A stretch of DNA of 10,141 bases from Alphaproteobacteria bacterium (GCA_028693775.1 JAQUUS010000035.1:1-10141); one strand, 5' to 3'. Positions 1 to 6,552 are shown, counted from the stretch's first letter. Numbers and translations: made by a program. Notes: generated from the sequence alone by a model not told the origin.

Positions 1-596
1 TGCTCGAAGGCGCGCGCCATTTCCTCAATGGCAAACACAATCCCCGCCAAGGGCGTATTGAAGGCTGCGGCGACTCCCGCCGCAGCGCCGGCCAGAATCA
101 GGCTACGGCAAAGGCCTGCGTCGATCTTTCCGTGAATGCCGGCAAGGTAAAGCAAACCCGCGCCCACCTGCACGGTCGGACCTTCGCGCCCAACAGACGC
201 GCCGCCAACCAGGGCAAGCGCCGTCAGCGCCATTTTGCCGAGAACGTTCCGAATGCCCAGAAGAGCGTTCTTTTGCTCGTTTGTTTCGACCTCACGCGCA
301 GCGATGGCCTGCGGAATTCCGCTGCTTCTGGCATAGGGACAAAACCGGGCGGTCAGCCACGCCGAAAGCGCAAATATAATCGGCGAAATAAGGATCGGAA
401 GAGCCCTGTTCATCTCGACAACGTCGGTGAACAGCATTTGGGCATAATCTGAAATATAGGCAAACCCGGCGGCAATAACGCCTATAACGACCGCGCCGCT
501 CCAAAAAACAAACCGGTTACGCCAAGGAACGATACTGTCGCGGCCAAATCCTGAAAGAAATCTTTTTCCCGTTTCGTAGGCTTCTTGCTTGGTCAT
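1..596 (-). CDS. ClC-family chloride channel or Cl-/H+ antiporter (partial, C-terminus beyond left edge)
   Basis: This is an integral membrane protein that moves chloride (or a related anion) across the inner membrane. Only the first 198 codons are present, and the frame runs open off the left edge. Signature segments in order: SSGIPQ at residues 91-96 (the GSGIP anion-filter motif with its first Gly changed to Ser), GREGPTVQ at 137-144 with the gating glutamate at 139 or within one residue, and FNTPLAGIVFAIEEM at about 179-193, which matches the conserved helix after the first gate. Hydrophobic helices at about 31-47 and 66-84 fit the family fold. Full ClC proteins are about 400-450 residues, so roughly half is missing. 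The ATG at 596 is the first in-frame ATG after an upstream in-frame TAA, but no clear Shine-Dalgarno precedes it. The gating glutamate argues for an antiporter-like mechanism (inference). The family call is secure and the exact ion is not. Confidence 0.93.
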   Translation of the reverse strand, partial: MTKQEAYETGKRFLSGFGRDSIVPWRNRFVFWSGAVVIGVIAAGFAYISDYAQMLFTDVVEMNRALPILISPIIFALSAWLTARFCPYARSSGIPQAIAAREVETNEQKNALLGIRNVLGKMALTALALVGGASVGREGPTVQVGAGLLYLAGIHGKIDAGLCRSLILAGAAAGVAAAFNTPLAGIVFAIEEMARAFE

Positions 597-814
597 AATA
601 TCAAGAACATGGGAAAGCGCCGGCTTTGCTTGAGGACGTTAAAAAAAAGATACTCCGCCTCGTTCGCAACATTTCCATACGCGACAACCCTTGAAGCGCA
701 AACGAGAGCGGACGCGCCCCTTTCTCTTCTTGCCTAAAGCTTAAATGATCGTTAACGGATTTTCGATTTCAGGGGGTTCAAACGGGTTTTCATCTCGAAG
801 CCCGGATAGTCTCT
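597..814. other. Intergenic spacer, no gene seen
   Basis: About 218 bases lie between the ClC start and the stop of the exported cysteine protein, both on the minus strand. It should hold the ClC promoter and the 3' end of the upstream transcript. On the minus strand there is a run of eight T residues at about 640-647, but I see no convincing GC-rich hairpin before it, so I do not call a terminator. No supported ORF or RNA gene is visible here. Confidence 0.5.
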
Positions 815-1270
815 CTAAAACGCAGCCTTGAGATACTTTTGCGCGAAATCCCGGAGCGACATGCCCTTGCCTTCGGCGACAACCTTTTCTCCGTCATACG
901 GAAGCACTCTTACGGAACAATGGCCGGCAACGGCATCGTAATAGCTCTGACGGTGTGCAAGAATGACCACAGCCTTCGTTCCTTTTTGGAAATATATGCC
1001 GTAGGGACACATTCCGCTGAAACTTTTGACGCGGATCTTATGCTCGGGCACATTGCCTTTTAAAATGTCGAGCACATCGATATCTATAAACGGCGGAAGC
1101 GCCGACAAGTCGCCTTTGGCCTCGCCTTCGGATTCAGTCGTTCGTTCTGCAACGATAACCGCATCGGCCTTCTCTATCGACTCTGCGATAGACATAGGCT
1201 CTAAACAACGCTCGCACGCCCAGACAAAGGAAGGCACGAGCAGAAAAAAGAAAAAGACGAAAAAACGCAT
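815..1270 (-). CDS. Small exported cysteine protein, possible NTR/TIMP-like fold
   Basis: A 151-residue protein with a clear export signal: MRFF, a very hydrophobic phenylalanine-rich core, then WA|CE, so cleavage probably falls after Ala18. The mature part starts with Cys19-x-x-Cys22 and has two more cysteines, at 88 and 118. The spacing, an AD-x-V segment (residues 36-39), an FIDIDVLDILKG strand before an exposed loop, then MCPYG..F..GT and a late GHC, resembles bacterial secreted proteins of the netrin/TIMP-like (NTR) type, which hold a beta-barrel together with disulfides. That fold call is pattern-based. The four cysteines would be substrates for the Dsb system, and a dsbB lies about 4 kb away. 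Cys19 directly after the signal could instead be a lipidation site, but Trp at -2 is a poor lipobox. The start has no strong Shine-Dalgarno. Function unknown. Confidence 0.8.
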   Translation of the reverse strand: MRFFVFFFFLLVPSFVWACERCLEPMSIAESIEKADAVIVAERTTESEGEAKGDLSALPPFIDIDVLDILKGNVPEHKIRVKSFSGMCPYGIYFQKGTKAVVILAHRQSYYDAVAGHCSVRVLPYDGEKVVAEGKGMSLRDFAQKYLKAAF

Positions 1271-1341
1271 CGGGCAGGACTCATGAAAAACAAGGGCAAA
1301 GACATCTTGTCAAGAAACGATGCCCCCGGTCAAGCCCGCCG

Positions 1342-2040
1342 CTATGCGTGAGCAGCCAGCCTGTCAGCATCGCTGTTTTCGAAATCCCGGGAATACATCG
1401 GAAACGCCATTTCCCACATCGAATAAAACTGCCTGTGTCCGGCCCACGCCGCAAAAGGAGATTCGATCGAAACGATTTTGACGGTGCTTGCCGCTTCTGC
1501 GACAATCAACGCTTGCCTGTCGCCATATACAAAAAACGGGATCGAATTTACATAATTTTTCGAGACCGCCCGATACTCAAAATTGGGCATGGCGAAAGGA
1601 ATTTGGAACGTATCCGGGATCAGGCATTTGATTTTCACGCCGCCGCCGCTTATCGCATCCGCCAGCCGCACGCAAAAATCCGTGTCGGGAAAATTCGCCG
1701 TTTCAAGATCGGTAACGATCAGAATTTCGCTTTTGTCTTTTCTAACGGCTTTTTCTATGTCTTCGATCAACGAAGCCATGCCTCGCGATCCTTCGTATAC
1801 GGTCACGCTGTCGGGCCTTCTGCGCACGCCGTTCGGCTCTATAAATTCCAGCCCCGCCTTTTCCATGCATTGCCGGATCACCCGGGTCGTCGCGTGCCGG
1901 GGCGACATATAGCCAAGCTCAAGCTTTCGGACAGTGGAAACGGAAAGCCGACAGGCATGTGCCAGGTCTTCCTGCGACCAATTCAGCAATGCCCGCCCGG
2001 CCCTGATTTGCCCAGCGCTGAGGTCACATGCCCAATTCAT
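1342..2040 (-). CDS. Xre-type HTH regulator with C-terminal sensor-like domain (paralogue 1)
   Basis: A 232-residue probable transcription factor. Residues 10-45 form an Xre/Cro-type helix-turn-helix (QIRAGRALLNWSQEDLA, then LSVSTVRKLELG), followed by the linker GLEFIEPNGVRRR at 63-75. The C-terminal half (about 78-215) starts with VTVYEG, has the beta-alpha segment SEILIVTDLE and a GVKIKCLIP strand, then YRAVSKNYVNSIPFFVYGDRQALIV. That pattern resembles the PLD-like/TrmB-type effector domain, but no HxKxxxxD catalytic motif is present, so binding rather than catalysis is likely (inference). It shares this architecture with the two proteins encoded at 2247-3607 but points away from them, so it may control their shared promoter region. 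The start at 2040 is supported by a GGAGG at 2045-2049 on the minus strand. It lies 71 bases upstream of the exported cysteine protein on the same strand. The DNA-binding call is strong and the ligand is unknown. Confidence 0.9.
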   Translation of the reverse strand: MNWACDLSAGQIRAGRALLNWSQEDLAHACRLSVSTVRKLELGYMSPRHATTRVIRQCMEKAGLEFIEPNGVRRRPDSVTVYEGSRGMASLIEDIEKAVRKDKSEILIVTDLETANFPDTDFCVRLADAISGGGVKIKCLIPDTFQIPFAMPNFEYRAVSKNYVNSIPFFVYGDRQALIVAEAASTVKIVSIESPFAAWAGHRQFYSMWEMAFPMYSRDFENSDADRLAAHA

Positions 2041-2097
2041 ATCGCCTCCGCTTGGTGGATAGAAAAAGGATATTTTTTACATTGAAAAAATGGAATT

Positions 2098-2109
2098 TAT
2101 AGTACTATA
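2098..2109. promoter_or_regulatory. 12-bp palindrome TATAGTACTATA overlapping a candidate -10 box
   Basis: The sequence TATAGTACTATA is a perfect palindrome. On the minus strand it supplies TATAGT, five of six matches to TATAAT, about 60 bases upstream of regulator 1. It may be just a symmetric -10 element, or an operator overlapping the promoter for autoregulation by one of the Xre proteins. Confidence 0.4.
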
Positions 2110-2177
2110 CACGGAATCGTTGAACGCACAAGCCGTTTTTCACATTATCAATTGTATATTTCAACGCTTGAACTCCC

Positions 2178-2221
2178 CGGTTGGAAATACGGCCCTGTCG
2201 GGGTAGGACGGTTGGAAACCG
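2178..2221. repeat. Two 10-bp direct repeats (CGGTTGGAAA) 31 bp apart, candidate operators
   Basis: CGGTTGGAAA occurs at 2178-2187 and again at 2209-2218, with starts 31 bases apart, about three helical turns, so both copies would face the same side of the DNA. The second copy is also half of an inverted repeat, CGGTT-GGA-AACCG (2209-2221). The pair sits 26-69 bases upstream of the regulator 2 start, inside the probable mRNA leader. This arrangement suits a dimeric HTH protein binding twice (inference). No experiment-like evidence is available here. Confidence 0.45.
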
Positions 2222-2246
2222 GAAAGAGGATTCACCCGGAAACGTC

Positions 2247-2918
2247 ATGATCAACGCTATCCAAATTCGTTCCGCTAGAGCGCTTCTCGACTGGTCAACG
2301 GCCGAGCTGGCTCGCCGCGCCCATATGACCGTCAACGCCATCAACCGGATCGAACGGAGCCATGCCGTTGCGCAAAAGGGTACGATGGACCGGCTCAAGA
2401 AGGTTTTTGAGGACGCCGGAATCGAATTTCTCGCAAGCTCCGGATTAAGAAAAAAAGATAAAACGATTACCGTGTTCGAAGGCCCCGATTTCGAAGGAAA
2501 GCTCCTCAACGACGCCATGCAAACCGGCGCAAATCTTTCTATCGCCCATGCAAACGCCGAGCTTGCGAAAAAAATAAGCGACGGCCTGTTTTCGACCGCA
2601 GCGCAGGATAGACAAAAGAAAGTTTCAGGCACTCAGAGGTATATCGTCCCCGATGAGGCCGTGGACTTCCCTTGCCCTGCTCAAGCCGATTGCCATGTTA
2701 TCCCGAGCAAGTTTTTTTCGGCCTATCCTCTCTGGGCTTTTGGGCCCAAGATCGCGCTGAGCACACGCAAATATTGCCCCCGCGCCGTCCTTGTAGATAA
2801 CGAAGCTCTTGCCGAAAGCATCACGAAACTTTTCGACTACATCTGGGACAATACGCTCGATCTCGCCTCCTATCGCGCGCTCGAAAAAACCGAGCGCGCT
2901 TCGAGGAGCCGCAAATGA
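2247..2918 (+). CDS. Xre-type HTH regulator with degenerate sensor-like domain (paralogue 2)
   Basis: A 223-residue probable DNA-binding protein and the first gene of the rightward operon. The HTH spans residues 5-40 (QIRSARALLDWSTAELA, MTVNAINRIER), then GIEFLASSGLRKK at 58-70. The C-terminal part starts ITVFEGPDFEGKLLND and ends with a region alignable to paralogue 3 (IPSKFFSAYPLWAFGPKIALST, then VLVDNEALAESITKLFDYIW). The middle of that domain is shorter and poorly conserved, so ligand specificity probably differs. I chose the ATG at 2247 over the upstream in-frame ATG at 2181, because MINAIQIRSARALLDW then lines up exactly with the paralogue 3 start; the longer version would add 22 arginine-rich, non-conserved residues. 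The Shine-Dalgarno is weak. Its TGA overlaps the next gene's ATG, which indicates translational coupling. No HKD catalytic motif is visible. Confidence 0.88.
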   Translation: MINAIQIRSARALLDWSTAELARRAHMTVNAINRIERSHAVAQKGTMDRLKKVFEDAGIEFLASSGLRKKDKTITVFEGPDFEGKLLNDAMQTGANLSIAHANAELAKKISDGLFSTAAQDRQKKVSGTQRYIVPDEAVDFPCPAQADCHVIPSKFFSAYPLWAFGPKIALSTRKYCPRAVLVDNEALAESITKLFDYIWDNTLDLASYRALEKTERASRSRK

Positions 2919-3607
2919 TTACCCCGGAACAAATACGCGCCGCACGCGCCATGCTGGACTGGTCGACGGCAGAATTGGCCGAGCTGACAGGACTGACGGT
3001 TGGTAGCATCAATAAAATCGAGCGCGGCCACGTCGATCCGCAGCAGACGACGCTCAAAAAAATCAAGGCCGCTTTCGAACGCTATGGAGTCGAATTTCTT
3101 TCGGAATCGGGGTTAAAAAAGAAAAACAACCTGATCGAAATTTTCCGGGGGCCCGCCGCAGGCAGCGATCTTGCGCGCGACATATTCGAAACGCTTCAAG
3201 ATACGGGCGGAGAGGTTTTGATCGCTTATGCCGACGAAAAGAAAGCAGCCGAATCCCTCGGCGAGGACTATCTTGCCGAACAAGTTCGGCAACGCACTGC
3301 CGCCAATATTTACCATCGCATTCTTTGCTTCGAGAGAAACTATTATCGAATTCCCGGCGTTCCGGCCGAGCACTACCGGATTCTGCCCGACAAATATTTT
3401 TCGGCTTGCCCGTTTTTTATCTACGGATCCAAACTCGCCCTCTATTCCACCGTCATTCCCCAAACGGTTATCCTGATCGACGACGCGCGCTTTGCCGAAA
3501 GCGCACGGCGTCTTTTTGAGTTTGCGTGGGAGCTGGCTGGCGGGAAATACCCGAAAGGCAAACTCTACACCGTTTCCGACCAGCGCCCATTGAGGAGGCT
3601 CACATGA
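2915..3607 (+). CDS. Xre-type HTH regulator with C-terminal sensor-like domain (paralogue 3)
   Basis: A 230-residue probable transcription factor with HTH at residues 5-40 (QIRAARAMLDWSTAELAEL, LTVGSINKIERGH) and linker GVEFLSESGLKKK at 58-70. The C-terminal domain has IEIFRGPAAGSDLARD, the GGEVLIAYAD strand (98-107), then YRILPDKYFSACPFFIYGSKLALYS (from about 154) and VILIDDARFAESARRLFEFAWELA. These blocks are shared with paralogue 2, and more distantly with paralogue 1, which has YRAVSKNY..SIPFFVYGDRQAL at the same place. The start overlaps the previous stop as ATGA and has GAGGAG at 2903-2908, so re-initiation and independent initiation are both possible. Its own stop overlaps the methyltransferase start in the same way. 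Regulators 2 and 3 are closer to each other than to 1, which suggests a local tandem duplication (inference). Ligand unknown. Confidence 0.9.
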   Translation: MITPEQIRAARAMLDWSTAELAELTGLTVGSINKIERGHVDPQQTTLKKIKAAFERYGVEFLSESGLKKKNNLIEIFRGPAAGSDLARDIFETLQDTGGEVLIAYADEKKAAESLGEDYLAEQVRQRTAANIYHRILCFERNYYRIPGVPAEHYRILPDKYFSACPFFIYGSKLALYSTVIPQTVILIDDARFAESARRLFEFAWELAGGKYPKGKLYTVSDQRPLRRLT

Positions 3608-4578
3608 ATTTCGATGAAGCGAGGCCCGAATATTACGAAGGATTAAAGGTTTTTCAGAAACACACGGACCAGCAGGATCGCCTGAAACGCCTTATAAGCC
3701 GTTTCTTTTATCACCTTAAGGAGCTGCCCGCCGACCAAGGCCAGACGGCTTTGGTTTGGAGGGATATAGGCAGCGGAGACGGAAGCTTTACGAAAAAAAT
3801 TCTGGACTCCTTCAAGGAAAACGGCTTTGCGCCCCCGATTTATGAAGGCATTGAAATTGACGACCATTTTATCGAAGTCTCGAAAAAAACGCTCACCCCT
3901 TATCCCAACATCTCCATCGTCAAGGGATCGGGATTCGACGGCAGCATTCACGCGCGCGGGCCAAGCGATTTGATTACAGGATTTAATGCGCTCTATTTCG
4001 CGCAAGACCTTGCCGAATTTAAAACCGATCTTGAAAAAGCGCTGAAGCCTGAAGGATTGGGACTGTTCATTCAAAACAGTTTCTTTACGGAAAAGGCCGG
4101 CAAGGCCCTGATAGGTAATGATTATCTGGACTTTACCGCAGCCGTTCCGACCGAAGTGTTTTTTCCGCCTGTTCCGCCCAGAGGCTTTGAACTGATAACC
4201 AGCCGGGCAACCATTAAGGACATTGAACGCATGAAGGGCCTTTCGGATCAGGAAAAAGCCGACACGATGACCGCAAAAATGATCATCGACAGCATGGGCG
4301 GCATTTCGACCGAAACGGACGAAGGGCAAATGGTCGCACGCAAATACGAAGAACGCATTTTCGGAGACGATTACGGAGGTCCGGGCCGCTATGTCAGCGA
4401 CAATTTACTTCTCGTCTATACGCCGCCTGCATGCCCCAAGAATTTGAAAGCGGCGGTCAAAAATGCATTGAAGCTCGTGCGCGCCGATATGGCAGCGGAG
4501 TGCGCAGAAAAGGCAGAAGCCCAGCGCAAAGCCACGCTCAACGCAGGAAAAAACGCCGCACACACGCCCCAAACATGA
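3604..4578 (+). CDS. Class I SAM-dependent methyltransferase, small-molecule type
   Basis: A 324-residue cytoplasmic enzyme predicted to transfer a methyl group from S-adenosylmethionine. Motif I is WRDIGSGDGSF at 52-62 (the SAM glycine loop DIGSGDG). The acidic end of strand 2 is YEGIEID at 80-86, and SDLITGFNALYFAQDLAEF (121-139) corresponds to motif IV. KPEGLGLFIQNSF (148-160) is the motif V/VI strand. The long N-terminal helix and the region after residue 165 look like a substrate lid, as in small amine or small-molecule methyltransferases of the histamine N-methyltransferase type, but I cannot name the substrate. The C-terminus (about 280-324) is an alanine/lysine-rich tail. The ATG at 3604 is preferred over an earlier in-frame ATG: it has a perfect GAGGAGG at 3592-3598 and overlaps the upstream TGA. 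It is co-translated with two regulators before it and a second methyltransferase after it. Confidence 0.88.
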   Translation: MNFDEARPEYYEGLKVFQKHTDQQDRLKRLISRFFYHLKELPADQGQTALVWRDIGSGDGSFTKKILDSFKENGFAPPIYEGIEIDDHFIEVSKKTLTPYPNISIVKGSGFDGSIHARGPSDLITGFNALYFAQDLAEFKTDLEKALKPEGLGLFIQNSFFTEKAGKALIGNDYLDFTAAVPTEVFFPPVPPRGFELITSRATIKDIERMKGLSDQEKADTMTAKMIIDSMGGISTETDEGQMVARKYEERIFGDDYGGPGRYVSDNLLLVYTPPACPKNLKAAVKNALKLVRADMAAECAEKAEAQRKATLNAGKNAAHTPQT

Positions 4579-5234
4579 ATCTGTTTTCGAAAACAGGTCA
4601 TGAAACGGCCTATATGAACTGGTGGCTGGACAGGCAGAAGGCCAGAAAAGACGCCACATTGCGCTTCGACGGCTATGGGGTGGACGTAACCGTCAAAAAA
4701 ACCGTTTTCTCGCCTGACCCCGGCGAAACATGGTCAAGCGCCCTGCTTTTGAAACATTTACCCGATCTTGCCGGAAAAAAGGTCCTCGACATGGGCTGCG
4801 GCTGCGGGCTGCTCGGCCTTTTTGCGTCCACCCAAGGCGCATCGTCTGTCGTCCTTGCCGACGCGAATGAAGAGGCCGTCGCCAACAGCCGGGAAAACCT
4901 TTTGCACAAAGCCTCCGTCGTTCGGAGCGACTTGTTCGAGCATATTGACGAAACATTCGATGTTATCGTCGCAAACCTTCCGATCATCGATATTGCGTGG
5001 CCGCGCATCGAGGAAGGCACGCACAATCTCCATGCACGATTCTTCAAGGCCATGCCCGCTCATCTATCGGCTCGGGGGCTTTGCTTTCTCAGCTTTGCCT
5101 CTTTTGGAGAAATCGGCGATTTCGAACGGCTGATAGAATCCCAGCCATTTGCATATACCGTCGTCGAAGAACGAAAATTCGACGTCAATTGGTATCTTCT
5201 GGAACTCTCTATGAAAAACGGAACGCAAGCCTGA
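4575..5234 (+). CDS. Class I SAM-dependent methyltransferase with MTS-like (PrmC/RsmC-type) domain
   Basis: A 219-residue enzyme with a strong SAM site: KVLDMGCGCGLLGLFAS at 69-85 (motif I), the acidic residue D96 in VVLADANEEAVANSREN, and DVIVANLPI at 129-137. The last resembles the NPP[YF] motif of N-methyltransferases of the PrmC/RsmC/MTS group, but the second Pro is kept only as N-L-P-I, so the target nitrogen chemistry is uncertain. The pattern VFSPDPGETWSSALLLK before motif I is like other MTS-domain enzymes. It is unrelated in detail to the methyltransferase just upstream, so the operon carries two different activities. The start at 4575 overlaps the previous TGA as ATGA. There is no Shine-Dalgarno, so translation probably depends on coupling. 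Upstream in-frame starts would add a basic, non-domain extension inside the neighbouring gene and were rejected. It ends 39 bases before the convergent dsbB, with no obvious terminator hairpin. Confidence 0.88.
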   Translation: MNLFSKTGHETAYMNWWLDRQKARKDATLRFDGYGVDVTVKKTVFSPDPGETWSSALLLKHLPDLAGKKVLDMGCGCGLLGLFASTQGASSVVLADANEEAVANSRENLLHKASVVRSDLFEHIDETFDVIVANLPIIDIAWPRIEEGTHNLHARFFKAMPAHLSARGLCFLSFASFGEIGDFERLIESQPFAYTVVEERKFDVNWYLLELSMKNGTQA

Positions 5235-5273
5235 ACTTTCCGGCCTGCATGCCGTTCATCGAACCATCTTGGA

Positions 5274-5825
5274 TCAGGATTTCCCAATGCGGGCGCGAGC
5301 TTTTTGGGTGGCCAGCGCAGCGAAAACCGCCAGAACAAAAAACCAGGCTACGTTCATATTGGCCAGAGAAAGCCCGAAAAGTTGCCAGGGAATCTCGTCG
5401 CAGGGCGGATTTTCCGTCTGCAAAAGCATTTGCCTCAATTCCTCGATCGAGGATCCCTTGTTCAGGCTTTCGCCGACGCATTCCGTCGGGCTTTTCCACC
5501 AATGTCTCTCGACACCGGAATGCACAACGGCAAGGGCAGAACCTCCAAAATAAATCAACGAACACAAGCCAAGCAGAATAACGGTTTGCCGCCCATACGG
5601 TTTCCACAAAAAGCAAAGCAGCGCCAAAAGAACGACGGTTCCATATGGATAACGCTGCCACACACAAAGATCGCACGGCAGGATTCCAAAAACATGTTGC
5701 ATCATCAGCGCAAAGGCCAGAGACGCAATGCCGGAAAGGCACACAAGCCCCGCAGCCAATGGCATGGTCAGGGCTTTATCGACAAGAGGTTTTGCCCATG
5801 CGATCAAACGCGAAACCAAGTTCAT
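5274..5825 (-). CDS. dsbB: Disulfide bond formation protein DsbB
   Basis: A 183-residue four-helix inner-membrane protein that re-oxidises periplasmic DsbA and passes the electrons to quinone. Hydrophobic segments lie at about 20-41, 60-74, 80-102 and 155-172. The first redox pair is C51-x-x-C54 in LPCDLCVWQRYPYG, which matches the conserved CxLCxxxR site of the family. The second pair is C116 (TECVG) and C142 (NPPCDEIPW), followed by FGLSLANMNVAWF, close to the C-terminal helix of known DsbB. All four essential cysteines are present. The start at 5825 has AAGGAG about six bases upstream, and a slightly earlier ATG is followed at once by a stop. It is the last gene of the minus-strand operon, 16 bases after the MBL hydrolase stop, so it is probably expressed with the Fe-S ATPase genes. 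No DsbA is visible in the window. Confidence 0.93.
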   Translation of the reverse strand: MNLVSRLIAWAKPLVDKALTMPLAAGLVCLSGIASLAFALMMQHVFGILPCDLCVWQRYPYGTVVLLALLCFLWKPYGRQTVILLGLCSLIYFGGSALAVVHSGVERHWWKSPTECVGESLNKGSSIEELRQMLLQTENPPCDEIPWQLFGLSLANMNVAWFFVLAVFAALATQKARARIGKS

Positions 5826-5841
5826 TTCATACTCCTTCCGA

Positions 5842-6552
5842 TCATACCGACAGGGATTGCCCATCTTTCAACGCAACATACCGGTCGCCGAACACTTTTT
5901 TAAACGCTCTCAGGGCATCCCCGCCCGTGCAGTGCGTCGGAGCGACAAATCCAACGCCTTTAGCCTTGAGTTCTTGAGCGCATCTCAAAGCATCGTCCCT
6001 GGACGATTCCATAAGATGAAGCCCCCCTATTATTCCGTACACAGGCATTTTGAACATGTGCCCGGCTTTTTCAACCATTGTTGATATTCCCGGATGGGAA
6101 CAACCAACGACCAAAACAAGGCCTTTATCGGTCTTCAAGGCAAGCGAATGCTCCGCCATCGGCTGATCGGCGTATGTCATTACGATTTCGTCAGTCACAA
6201 AAACGTTGGGGCTCAACGTCTTGATGCCCGGCGCGTCCAAAACGTTCGCACCGGCCGCGCGAGCCTTGGCTTTGACCTCCTCATTGGCATGAGGCGGAAA
6301 ATATACGGGAATGCCCTTTTTTCGTTCGAGAACAGGCCATAACCCGCCGACATGATCCCAATGATGATGAGAGATTACGATGGATTCGATCCCATCGAGA
6401 TCGACGTTCGCACGCTTTGCCTTCCATGCCAGGGCGCGATAATTCGCAAAGGAATCGAACAGGATTCGACCGTCGATCAGATACGAAAGCCCCCAGTATT
6501 TTGCCCAAAGCTCCCATGGACGGGAACCGGCGAGGATCAGCTTGATCTCCAT
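5842..6552 (-). CDS. MBL-fold metallohydrolase, dihydropterin/aminobenzene-phosphate synthase-like
   Basis: A 236-residue metallo-beta-lactamase-fold enzyme. The metal-binding signature SHHHWDH is at 61-67 (H62-x-H64-x-D66-H67), with further ligand candidates in GCSHPGI (H153) and PTHCTGG (H207). The layout, including VVGCSHPGISTMVEKA, VYGIIGGLHL and a final APTHCTG, is that of the family annotated as 7,8-dihydropterin-6-yl-methyl-aminobenzene-phosphate synthase (COG1237). That name comes from methanopterin biosynthesis in archaea; in bacteria the reaction is usually unknown, so I do not transfer it. The gene lies 19 bases after the second NifX-like gene, and an AAGGAG about six bases before the ATG supports the start at 6552. 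MBL genes of this type recur beside NifX/MinD clusters in anaerobes (general knowledge), which makes a role in the same redox or metal pathway likely but unproven. Confidence 0.85.
   Translation of the reverse strand: MEIKLILAGSRPWELWAKYWGLSYLIDGRILFDSFANYRALAWKAKRANVDLDGIESIVISHHHWDHVGGLWPVLERKKGIPVYFPPHANEEVKAKARAAGANVLDAPGIKTLSPNVFVTDEIVMTYADQPMAEHSLALKTDKGLVLVVGCSHPGISTMVEKAGHMFKMPVYGIIGGLHLMESSRDDALRCAQELKAKGVGFVAPTHCTGGDALRAFKKVFGDRYVALKDGQSLSV

Larger units (their letters stand above)
2041..2246. promoter_or_regulatory. Divergent control region between regulator 1 and the regulator/methyltransferase operon
   Basis: This 206-bp region holds no gene. For the leftward gene, a TATAGT -10-like hexamer lies at 2104-2109 (minus strand) inside a perfect 12-bp palindrome, TATAGTACTATA (2098-2109), so the same box can be read in either direction. 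For the rightward operon, TTGAAC (2120-2125), a 17-bp gap and CATTAT (2143-2148) make a plausible sigma70 promoter with four matches in the -10. Further right are an inverted repeat TTCAA-CGC-TTGAA (2160-2172) and a pair of direct repeats described separately. The AT-rich left part and GC-rich right part fit a promoter followed by a leader with operators. Promoter positions are by eye. Confidence 0.55.

Noticed and set aside
640..647. Terminator with a T-run in the spacer after the exported protein gene
   Set aside because: The T-run is real on the minus strand, but no stable hairpin precedes it.
1285..1313. Promoter for the exported cysteine protein (TTGACA on the minus strand at 1308-1313)
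   Set aside because: The -35 is perfect, but the positions 17-19 bases further give TTTTTC-like sequences, too poor a -10 to call.
1348..2085. Long open frame on the plus strand, opposite regulator 1
   Set aside because: It is antisense to a clearly recognisable HTH protein, has an arginine/histidine-rich composition without domain patterns, and no ribosome binding site. It is a shadow of the real gene.
2105..2632. A 175-codon minus-strand frame over the start of regulator 2
   Set aside because: It overlaps the control region and the HTH coding part. Its serine/leucine-rich translation looks like a reverse-complement artefact.
5235..5273. Terminator between the convergent methyltransferase and dsbB genes
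   Set aside because: Only a 4-bp stem (CGGC/GCCG) is visible in 39 bases, so it is not supportable.
5209..5742. A 177-codon minus-strand frame overlapping dsbB in another frame
   Set aside because: The dsbB frame has all four redox cysteines and helices; this one has no recognisable domain.
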